Source of the DNA: Acanthosoma haemorrhoidale
Lineage: Eukaryota > Arthropoda > Insecta > Hemiptera > Acanthosomatidae
Assembly (NCBI GenBank): GCA_930367205.1
Contig: OV884009.1
Span: 90,541,189 to 90,605,188 of the forward strand
DNA: 64,000 nt
Direction: 5' to 3'
This document shows positions 60,901 through 64,000 of this stretch, in pieces. The notes under the pieces are model-generated. The model had not been told where the DNA came from and searched no databases. It saw only the letters and a list, made by a program, of their open reading frames with translations. The position numbers and the translations under genes were made by a program. Numbering within the stretch: position 1 is the stretch's first letter; the number at the start of each line of letters is the position of its first letter.

Positions 60901-62506
60901 ATCCCTCCTTCTTCCCTTAATCTGTATGTGTAGTCAGGGTTCATCAGGAATTCGGAGCAAATACTATTTAATAACCCATCTCAAATTAATTCTTGTTTAG
61001 TTGAATTTGCACTATATTATAAATATAGAGCTTTCAGAAAAATGCCATGTTAGGTCTTAGAAGTCATTGAAAACACATTGTTAAACTTCCTGGACCCACA
61101 GCTCGAAAAAAAGTATTATGTTAAATACTGGATCATTTTAGATACAATTTACAAGTGGTGGCATATCTTATTACATATTTTAGCTAATCAAATTATTTTT
61201 CTTGAGATAAATAATTGTACTAACAATAATTATTATTGCTACAAATAAGCAGTGGGGTATGATTTTCAGTATTGTTTATTTGCTATTATAAATAATACGA
61301 ATGGTTAATACATTTACAGATTTTTAAGTTTCAACTTACATACAAAATGGTTCCTCACCAGTGCTATGGTGAAAGATCTTAAAATAGACAGGCTGGTGTC
61401 TAAAAATTTAATATCTTAAATATTAGCTATATGAAATAATTTTGAAATGTGAGAATCTAATTATGAAACTGACATGACCAAACTTTTCATCAAAAATTAT
61501 ATGATAAACTACTAATTACTCATATATGTCCATTAAAAATCCATGAGTGAGGAAATTGTGTGAGCCAAACAGCACTTTTTCCCCCCTGGACCCTGGCAAG
61601 CCTTAATTGATTTGACAGGACGCAGGTCTCCTGAGTTAAAACAAAACTATGAAATGACAGAGGCAAATTTCACAACAGTTACCAATCAATTTCTGAAATG
61701 CTGGATGGTGGCGTCGGGTAATGAAGACAACAGATGAGAGAGCCACTCCGAGTACAGAAATGGTTCGACCACGCATATAAGAAAAATAATTACTCACAAA
61801 TAGCAACTATGAAGACAGTGAAGGTCATTGTAACTTACCATTGCTCAACTGTAAACAATAAAACAATGACCACGTACTGTTAACCGCCTCCATCCAATGC
61901 TACCAATAGAAAAATTTGGTAGACAGAATGTACCATAGACGCGAGTTGATTACATAAATAAACCACTGGAATTTAATTATGTTATTTACATAAACATTTA
62001 CTTCCCAACCAATACAATTTACTTTGATAACACGTTTCAATAAGCTTTCATCAAATACTGCGCAAATAAATAATTTGTGTTTGACATTGTATGAGAGTAC
62101 TTGCTCGCATATAAGATTAAAAGACAAATTATTTAATACATAGTATTGAATAAAAAACGTAAAAACTACTACCTTAATAAATTATATATTGATACTTTTA
62201 TTCATAATTTTTTACATTTAATAATACACTTGTTTTTGACTGAAAATGCCATTTTTAATCAACAGGAATAATGACCAAGTCCCAAAATGATGAAATTTAA
62301 TGTATTCTAAACTTGCATGATTTAGTATTTCTTTTAAAGCTGTATCTTCAGTTCTGGCGTCATTGAGCTATCCTCAGCTGTTCTGCAGTTGGCTAAAAAA
62401 AATAATAAAAAATAATTAGAAGCTAAAACAATATATATAATGATAACAAGTATATAATGATTATTCAGAATAATTATTGTCTTACCTTTCCCAGAAAACT
62501 GAGCAT
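24836..62506 (-). CDS. lig: Lingerer (UBAP2/UBAP2L homologue) with amplified 3' exons
   Basis: Lingerer is a cytoplasmic RNA-associated protein linked in Drosophila to mating behaviour and growth control. Its vertebrate homologue UBAP2L promotes stress-granule assembly. Exons from 60680 down to 46408 chain in frame with matching phases. They encode the end of a UBA domain ([17 protein letters not shown]), an RG-rich segment, [25 protein letters not shown] and [17 protein letters not shown] and YEDLQ. Then come the exons amplified at 24.8-45.2 kb: a Ser/Tyr/Gln-rich exon, an exon with [11 protein letters not shown] (UBAP2L has EKQGFHSGTPA), and a terminal exon ending SAYWTQN. One pass through the unique exons plus one copy of each amplified exon gives 575 residues from 60680, shorter than the usual 1000 or more. 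The 5' end is uncertain: exons at 62486-62506 and 62392 are damaged, and an alternative start exists at 61839. Confidence 0.85.
26128..26298 (-). CDS. lig: lig EKQGFHS exon, copy in block 1
   Basis: The acceptor is TTCTGTCATAG and the donor is TATCAA|GTAAG. The exon has 57 codons, phase 0-0, starting [18 protein letters not shown] and ending [10 protein letters not shown]. The EKQGFHS-TPA core is the best match to UBAP2L in the 3' part of the gene and anchors the identification. Confidence 0.9.
26800..26961 (-). CDS. lig: lig 54-codon Ser/Tyr/Gln-rich exon, copy 1 (class A)
   Basis: The acceptor is TTGTTGTGATCAG and the donor is AAAGAG|GTATAA. The exon encodes 54 residues, [20 protein letters not shown] to MPSSSKE, phase 0-0. 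Thirteen Ser, five Tyr and six Gln give it the composition of prion-like low-complexity segments. Class A copies carry DQHHQ at residues 36-40. Confidence 0.85.
27523..27627 (-). CDS. lig: lig terminal exon, copy in block 2
   Basis: Same 35-codon sequence and acceptor as the block 1 copy. Only 35 bp of 3' flank follow before the block junction, so a transcript ending here would lack the native 3' UTR. Confidence 0.7.
   Translation of the reverse strand, partial: DGSNAMSRRSQGNQQAKVVMTKANYSSSAYWTQN
28815..28985 (-). CDS. lig: lig EKQGFHS exon, copy in block 2
   Basis: Same coding sequence and splice sites as the block 1 copy, as far as I compared them. Confidence 0.75.
29489..29650 (-). CDS. 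lig: lig 54-codon exon, copy 2 (class A)
   Basis: Encodes the same 54 residues as copy 1, with DQHHQ and the GTGATCAG acceptor. Its upstream intron has GGGTACAGAAG where copy 1 has GGGTACATAAG. Confidence 0.75.
30211..30315 (-). CDS. lig: lig terminal exon, copy in block 3
   Basis: Same 35-codon sequence and acceptor as the other copies. Confidence 0.7.
   Translation of the reverse strand, partial: DGSNAMSRRSQGNQQAKVVMTKANYSSSAYWTQN
31502..31672 (-). CDS. lig: lig EKQGFHS exon, copy in block 3
   Basis: Intact 57-codon copy with both splice sites. Confidence 0.75.
32174..32335 (-). CDS. lig: lig 54-codon exon, copy 3 (class B)
   Basis: Class B: residues 36-40 read VQHNQ (GAT to GTT and CAC to AAC), Gly3 is GGG instead of GGA, and the acceptor is GTTATCAG. 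Both splice sites are intact. Confidence 0.75.
32953..33114 (-). CDS. lig: lig 54-codon exon, copy 4 (class B)
   Basis: Same class B sequence as copy 3, 779 bp away. It sits in a small unit with no 171-bp or terminal exon. Confidence 0.75.
33734..33895 (-). CDS. lig: lig 54-codon exon, copy 5 (class A)
   Basis: Class A sequence in a small unit, 781 bp from copy 4; its upstream side carries the ~85-bp block-junction segment. Confidence 0.75.
34456..34560 (-). CDS. lig: lig terminal exon, copy in block 4
   Basis: Intact 35-codon copy with the same acceptor. Confidence 0.7.
   Translation of the reverse strand, partial: DGSNAMSRRSQGNQQAKVVMTKANYSSSAYWTQN
35747..35917 (-). CDS. lig: lig EKQGFHS exon, copy in block 4
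   Basis: Intact 57-codon copy with both splice sites. Confidence 0.75.
36419..36580 (-). CDS. lig: lig 54-codon exon, copy 6 (class B)
   Basis: Class B sequence (VQHNQ), corresponding to copy 3 of block 3. Confidence 0.75.
37197..37358 (-). CDS. lig: lig 54-codon exon, copy 7 (class B)
   Basis: Class B sequence, corresponding to copy 4 of block 3. Confidence 0.75.
37976..38137 (-). CDS. lig: lig 54-codon exon, copy 8 (class A)
   Basis: Class A sequence, corresponding to copy 5 of block 3. Confidence 0.75.
38698..38802 (-). CDS. lig: lig terminal exon, copy in block 5
   Basis: Intact copy; in this block it directly follows 162-bp exons because the 171-bp exon is gone. Phases still allow in-frame splicing. 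Confidence 0.65.
   Translation of the reverse strand, partial: DGSNAMSRRSQGNQQAKVVMTKANYSSSAYWTQN
39774..39935 (-). CDS. lig: lig 54-codon exon, copy 9 (class C)
   Basis: Class C combines DQHHQ of class A with the GTTATCAG acceptor and GGG Gly codon of class B. A silent Ser codon change (TCG to TCA) is private to this copy. Confidence 0.75.
40549..40710 (-). CDS. lig: lig 54-codon exon, copy 10 (class C)
   Basis: Class C sequence, 775 bp from copy 9. Confidence 0.75.
41327..41488 (-). CDS. lig: lig 54-codon exon, copy 11 (class C)
   Basis: Class C sequence, 778 bp from copy 10. Its upstream intron carries several private changes (for example TTATGAAGGCGGATGCAGAC). Confidence 0.75.
42100..42261 (-). 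CDS. lig: lig 54-codon exon, copy 12 (class A)
   Basis: Class A sequence, 773 bp from copy 11, followed upstream by the block-junction segment. Confidence 0.75.
42823..42927 (-). CDS. lig: lig terminal exon, copy in block 6
   Basis: Intact copy and the first terminal exon met by the transcribing polymerase. Use of this exon would give the shortest full transcript. Confidence 0.7.
   Translation of the reverse strand, partial: DGSNAMSRRSQGNQQAKVVMTKANYSSSAYWTQN
44115..44285 (-). CDS. lig: lig EKQGFHS exon, copy in block 6
   Basis: Intact 57-codon copy with both splice sites; the first such exon met in transcription. Confidence 0.8.
44793..44954 (-). CDS. lig: lig 54-codon exon, copy 13 (class B)
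   Basis: Class B exon (VQHNQ) but with intron flanks of the class C type (AGCTTTTAAACAAG and AGAATAGATT). It is the first 162-bp exon after the unique exon 46408-46565. Confidence 0.8.
45231..46407 (-). other. lig intron between unique part and array
   Basis: Mostly AT-rich. A less AT-rich patch at about 45480-45680 contains a 77-codon - strand frame (45568-45801) rich in Ser, Asn and Lys without splice sites or family resemblance; I do not call it a gene. Confidence 0.4.
46408..46565 (-). CDS. lig: lig exon, PGVPPL / YEDLQ segment
   Basis: The acceptor is GATTTTCTAG and the donor is CAGATT|GTAAGTT. Two bases complete a Met codon from the previous exon; 52 codons follow, [20 protein letters not shown] to [12 protein letters not shown]2L has PPGVPPLLPNPYIMAPG and YGYDDLQMLQTR at this place, so both the order and motifs fit. 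It ends in phase 0, ready to join any of the 162-bp exons. Confidence 0.9.
46566..48364 (-). other. lig intron
   Basis: AT-rich intron with nothing recognised. A 60-codon frame at 47257-47439 has no support. Confidence 0.5.
48365..48494 (-). CDS. lig: lig exon, Ser/Thr-rich
   Basis: The acceptor is CTTTTTCTAG and the donor is TCTAACA|GTAAGT. The 43 codons start [13 protein letters not shown] and end TSKPTSMSN, with one base left that makes the Met codon at the next junction. It is low-complexity and was identified by splice sites and by phase agreement with its neighbours. Confidence 0.8.
48694..49780 (-). repeat. lig: Displaced copy of the array unit inside an upstream lig intron
   Basis: From 48694 the small-unit start (AAACCACCATTGGTTTAGACC) is followed by about 195 bp of unrelated DNA replacing the poly-C tract. 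Homology then resumes near 48932 and runs to 49780. It includes a 162-bp exon, the ~85-bp block-junction segment and the first 37 bp of a following block. Because it carries a junction that exists only between tandem blocks, it was copied from the array after the array had formed. Confidence 0.85.
49040..49201 (-). CDS. lig: lig 54-codon exon, displaced copy 14 (class A)
   Basis: Intact class A coding sequence with GTGATCAG acceptor and GTATAA donor, lying between the unique exons 53665-53874 and 48365-48494. Both neighbours are in phase 0 at this point, so its inclusion would be in frame. Whether it is used is unknown. Confidence 0.55.
50130..50300 (+). mobile_element. non-LTR retrotransposon, C-terminal scrap
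   Basis: One + frame reads [12 protein letters not shown], then [16 protein letters not shown]. The RL-AGHVAR motif is the familiar C-terminal signature of many non-LTR retrotransposon polyproteins (RLRWAGHVARM in common copies). It is followed by a stop shortly after. The clade cannot be told from this much. Confidence 0.6.
51640..51710 (+). mobile_element. non-LTR reverse transcriptase motif A scrap
   Basis: A + frame from 51673 reads [11 protein letters not shown], preceded in another frame by AVLLFS. This is the reverse transcriptase palm motif (LDFSKAFDTIDH in typical elements) with its first catalytic Asp. A frameshift separates the two parts. It may belong to the same broken element as 50130-50300, although the order in the genome is reversed. 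Confidence 0.6.
53665..53874 (-). CDS. lig: lig exon, Ser/Tyr/Gln-rich segment
   Basis: The acceptor is TTTCTTATAG and the donor is GGGCAG|GTAATT. It has 70 codons, phase 0-0, starting [17 protein letters not shown] and ending [11 protein letters not shown]. The second half ([20 protein letters not shown]) is rich in Ser, Tyr and Gln, as in the corresponding UBAP2L region. Confidence 0.9.
54038..54217 (-). CDS. lig: lig exon, AVEMP - VQFGAL motif
   Basis: The acceptor is TTTTTTTCCAG and the donor is CAGGCG|GTGAGTT. It has 60 codons, phase 0-0. [16 protein letters not shown] followed by [10 protein letters not shown] is the most conserved block of the UBAP2/Lingerer family (IPALAVEMPG and NLQFGALQFG in UBAP2L). 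This exon is the strongest single piece of evidence for the gene. Confidence 0.95.
54350..54545 (+). repeat. SINE-like repeat, partial copy
   Basis: The text AATTTAAGGTTGAGAGGTAA, TAGTGCTG and AGCACTGGCACCTC, followed by a CTTCTTCATAGGGTTTTGC-ATGG stretch, matches the 3' half of the element at 58850-59150. The two copies are diverged. It lies in the lig intron between 54218 and 55451. Confidence 0.6.
55452..55588 (-). CDS. lig: lig exon, [11 protein letters not shown] acidic segment
   Basis: The acceptor is TTGTTTTTAG and the donor is TTTGAT|GTAAGTT. Two bases complete a Gly codon, then 45 codons run [20 protein letters not shown] to AADDFD. UBAP2L has EDWNEDLSETKIFTASN here, so the acidic start and the I/V-YTSS / FTAS segment agree. 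No LLGKTP-like segment follows, which UBAP2L has; it may be lost or lie on an exon I missed between 54.2 and 55.4 kb. Confidence 0.9.
55589..58327 (-). other. lig intron
   Basis: 2.7-kb AT-rich intron. The patch 55980-56290 has higher GC and ends in GAATAGAATAGAAAAAAAAA, a texture typical of a retroelement 3' end, but no protein motif is visible. Confidence 0.45.
58328..58537 (-). CDS. lig: lig exon, RG-rich segment
   Basis: The acceptor is a T-run followed by AG and the donor is AATTTAG|GTAATAG. It encodes [20 protein letters not shown], then [10 protein letters not shown], then [12 protein letters not shown] and NTWDPQQY. Arg/Gly-rich segments at this place are typical of Lingerer and UBAP2L and are arginine-methylated RNA-binding segments in the vertebrate protein. 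It starts with two bases of a Gly codon and ends with one base of the next Gly codon. Confidence 0.9.
58850..59150 (+). repeat. tRNA-derived SINE
   Basis: The head (58856-58922) resembles a tRNA gene: ATAATCTAATGATTAGCAGG stands where the A box TGGTCTAGTGGTTAG would be, and AAGTTCAAACAC stands for the B box GGTTCGAATCC. The body shares its 3' part with the copy at 54350-54545. The 3' part contains a TTAAGGTTGAGAGGTAA motif and a CTTCATGAGGTATTATGCC motif. It lies in a lig intron. Confidence 0.65.
59151..60331 (-). other. lig intron, nothing recognised
   Basis: AT-rich, with short pyrimidine-rich stretches near 59930-60120. The 60-codon frame at 59171-59353 has no support. Confidence 0.5.
60332..60491 (-). 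CDS. lig: lig exon, post-UBA linker
   Basis: The acceptor is GCTTTATTAG and the donor is AGAAGAG|GTATTTA. Fifty-three codons run [18 protein letters not shown], then [12 protein letters not shown], then GNISGRRR, and one base starts the Gly codon completed in the RG-rich exon. It links the UBA domain to the RG segment as in other family members. Confidence 0.9.
60576..60680 (-). CDS. lig: lig exon, C-terminal part of UBA domain
   Basis: The acceptor is GATTCATTGCAG and the donor is ATTGAG|GTTAAT. Thirty-five codons: [20 protein letters not shown] followed by [19 protein letters not shown]2L has ECVIALHDCNGDVNRAINVLLEG, so helices two and three of the UBA domain are here. Helix one should be on the preceding exon, which is damaged (62360-62392). 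Confidence 0.9.
60681..61838 (-). other. lig 5' intron
   Basis: AT-rich intron. No exon encoding the missing first UBA helix was recognised here in any frame. Confidence 0.5.
61839..61900 (-). promoter_or_regulatory. lig: candidate alternative first exon of lig ending in ATG at the donor
   Basis: On the - strand the sequence GAGCAATG is followed immediately by GTAAGTTAC, a near-perfect donor. Spliced to 60680, this ATG is followed by GAAATGGAT, giving MEMDATQ in the reading frame of the gene. An ATTGG (reverse CCAAT) and a less AT-rich stretch lie just upstream near 61880-61900. The upstream limit of the exon is not known. Confidence 0.4.
62340..62392 (-). pseudogene. lig: damaged lig exon, [10 protein letters not shown]
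   Basis: After a T-rich acceptor ending in TAG, the exon reads [10 protein letters not shown] and then TGA (62360-62362). UBAP2L has KATAEQIRLAQM at the entry to the UBA domain, so the identity is clear. In the next frame the DNA continues MTPELKIQL and then TAA, which looks like the missing entry to UBA helix one. Thus a one-base shift interrupts the frame, and no GT donor follows. Either the exon is decayed or the assembly has base-level errors here. Confidence 0.65.
62486..62506 (-). CDS. lig: candidate lig start exon MLSFLGK
   Basis: ATG at 62504-62506 begins MLSFLGK, and the donor GGGAAAG|GTAAGAC follows. Spliced to 62392 it gives LGK-PTAEQ in phase, and family members have a Lys at that place. 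This is the best candidate for the ancestral start, but the next exon breaks the frame. Confidence 0.45.
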
Positions 62507-62752
62507 GTTTACGTAAGTATAAATGCAATATATTTGCAAGAGAAACCTTCTTTTTTAAAGGTTGGAATCATTTTTTTATATTGGATCAACCCTTATCAAA
62601 TCAACCAATTTAATTTGAAAAGGTTGCTGACTAAATTAATTTATTTGTTTACTTATGTTCGTAATATACTTTACAATAGGTATTCATTCATTTTTTAGAA
62701 GTTCAGTTTGTTGTGAGCAGCCATTTTGTAACAGTGAGTCAGCCTATTTTGC

Positions 62753-62760
62753 CTTTTATA
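62753..62760 (-). promoter_or_regulatory. candidate TATA box for lig
   Basis: On the - strand TATAAAAG is followed about 25 bp later by GACTCACTGTTAC, which could hold the start site, and then by AAAATGGCTGC, which resembles a YY1-type site and opens a nine-codon upstream frame. The spacing to the candidate start exon fits a short 5' leader. In an AT-rich genome a chance TATA box is quite possible. Confidence 0.35.
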
Positions 62761-63600
62761 GAGATTTGCGTTTCGTTGTTCCTTGTTTCCTTAAGCTTCC
62801 GTAGTTTCCTTTTTTTTTAAACATATTTAGTTCAAACAAAAACCATTTTAATAGTCCAGTAAAATTAGGTTTTTTTTTTTGATATAATTCAAAAAGTTTT
62901 GTAACTTCGTAATATTGTATGGGAGGGTCTATAAATCTCCTGATGTATGGGTGAGGGAGGTAAAACAAGATACATTGTTTTTGTTTATTTGCTAATATCT
63001 TTCAATCTATTGGCCCTATGGGGGAAAAAACTCTCACCAGTAATAAAGGCAATTAAATTATCTACAAAAAAAAAAAGGTTAAATTTATTTTAACTCTAGA
63101 GTACATAGTTTACGAGATAATCGCATTAAAAATTGAAAACATTACATCAGCACCAGAGAGCAGCTCAACAACACTTACATTGTAGCTACTTGACTAAAAT
63201 TTAAAAGAGCGTTAATTAATGTTTTGGGCAGGTGAAATAAACAATGAACAATAACTTCAAGAAATGGCATTTTTTATTAATTAAAATCATAGAGAAATGA
63301 AAAATGCTTAAAATACAATATTATATGAATGGATAATATATTCAAGCCCCCAATCATTTTGAATCACTCTTCAACAGAAAATTTAAAAAAATGTTGATTT
63401 TTATTTCATCTTCCATTAGATGTGTTTTTTTTATCCCCTTAAAAATGACAAACTGATTATTTTCATTATATATTCTCAGTCGAATCTATTTACATCTCTT
63501 TTTTATATCTCCTGTAGCGTCACTACATTATATACAGGTTTGGTTGTTTTTTTTTATAAAAGTTATATAATTCAATACAAGTACAATGATACACATTATA
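62761..63600. other. Upstream DNA, nothing recognised
   Basis: AT-rich with several T runs and no credible coding potential. Confidence 0.5.
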
Positions 63601-64000
63601 CTTCACTTGTTTGAAAAGACTCTATAAGGTGATGGGGCTCATCTTTAAATAGGGCCAGCTCCTCAACTGGTGGTGGACTGTTAAAGCCATCTCCATGGCA
63701 GTAGTTGCAGGCGGAAGTGCTTGCGATTCCTGTTTTTTTCTACATCCGCGGCAGTGTTTGTACATTTGTACAACAGGCTAGTTGAACACTGACAGAAGAT
63801 AAGGTTTAATACTGCCTTAGGGATAACAGGGTTATTTTGATAGGCACTGAAGTATAACCGAGCTTACGTTTCCCAACCCTAAATATCACAAGACAGCTCA
63901 TTTCCCTGCCACAGCTGTATCAGATGAAAAGCCCATTATCAGTGTATATAAATATGCATGCGTCCCGTTATATGTGTGCGCCGCTCCTTCTGTGGGAAGT
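63601..64000 (-). other. Less AT-rich terminal stretch, possibly old repeat or exon
   Basis: This segment is visibly richer in G and C than its surroundings. On the - strand a frame near 63600-63740 reads ACNYCHGDGFNSPPPVEELA and then LFKDEPHHL, which has a protein-like texture but matches nothing I can name. On the + strand, 63817-63834 reads TAGGGATAACAGGGTTAT, close to a conserved large-subunit rRNA stretch. It is cut by the window edge, so I leave it unassigned. Confidence 0.3.

Noticed and set aside
61839..61848. TTGAGCAATG as a 10-base coding microexon between ATTGTTTACAG and GTAAGT
   Set aside because: In the frame needed to join GAAATGGAT it contains TGA, so it can only be an untranslated or start-bearing first exon.
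62716..62724. ATGGCTGCTCAC as the lig start codon
   Set aside because: The frame stops after nine codons and has no donor in frame. It may be a short upstream frame or a promoter motif.

Overview
The window is AT-rich nuclear DNA from an animal, most likely an insect or other arthropod. Its genes are split by long introns with GT-AG borders, and its decayed mobile elements belong to insect-type families (Tc1, mariner, Jockey, Copia, a tRNA-derived SINE). No order or species can be assigned. Nothing supports a prokaryotic origin: there are no operons, and almost every open reading frame above 60 codons is noise, a repeat shadow or a piece of an exon.

Two host genes lie tail to tail. On the + strand, four exons (4884-17245) encode the C-terminal half of the SAGA deubiquitinase Nonstop/USP22; its 5' exons lie left of the window or were not recognised. 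On the - strand, from about 62.5 kb down to 24.8 kb, lies lingerer (lig), the insect homologue of UBAP2/UBAP2L. From 60680 downward its exons join in frame through the last part of a UBA domain, an RG-rich segment, the conserved AVEMP-VQFGAL motif, a PGVPPL/YEDLQ segment, an EKQGFHS segment and a short tail ending in YWTQN.

The striking feature is 24.8-45.2 kb. The last three exons of lig are amplified into a tandem array of six blocks holding 13 copies of a 162-bp exon, 5 copies of a 171-bp exon and 6 copies of the terminal exon. A fourteenth copy of the 162-bp exon sits alone at 49.0 kb, upstream of two unique exons. The 162-bp exon (54 codons, Ser/Tyr/Gln-rich) and the 171-bp exon are phase 0-0, so any number could be spliced in without breaking frame. 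The 778-bp small unit matches the spacing of two ~100-bp direct repeats flanking the exon, which points to unequal crossing-over. Copy classes are mosaic, one block has lost an exon, and blocks 3 and 4 form a ~4.24-kb higher-order repeat. This is either a recent, active exon-cassette expansion in a low-complexity protein or an assembly artefact; long reads would decide.

The 5' end of lig is also odd. A recognisable exon ([10 protein letters not shown]) at 62.36-62.39 kb runs straight into a stop, and a separate candidate first exon at 61.84 kb ends in ATG exactly at a strong splice donor, in frame with the next exon.

The rest is intron and intergenic DNA with mobile-element debris: Tc1-like (0.1-0.7 kb), mariner (6.6 kb), Copia gag (9.4 kb), a Tc1-like element with matching terminal inverted repeats enclosing a Jockey fragment (22.0-23.4 kb), non-LTR reverse transcriptase scraps (50-52 kb) and a SINE family (54.4 and 58.9 kb).
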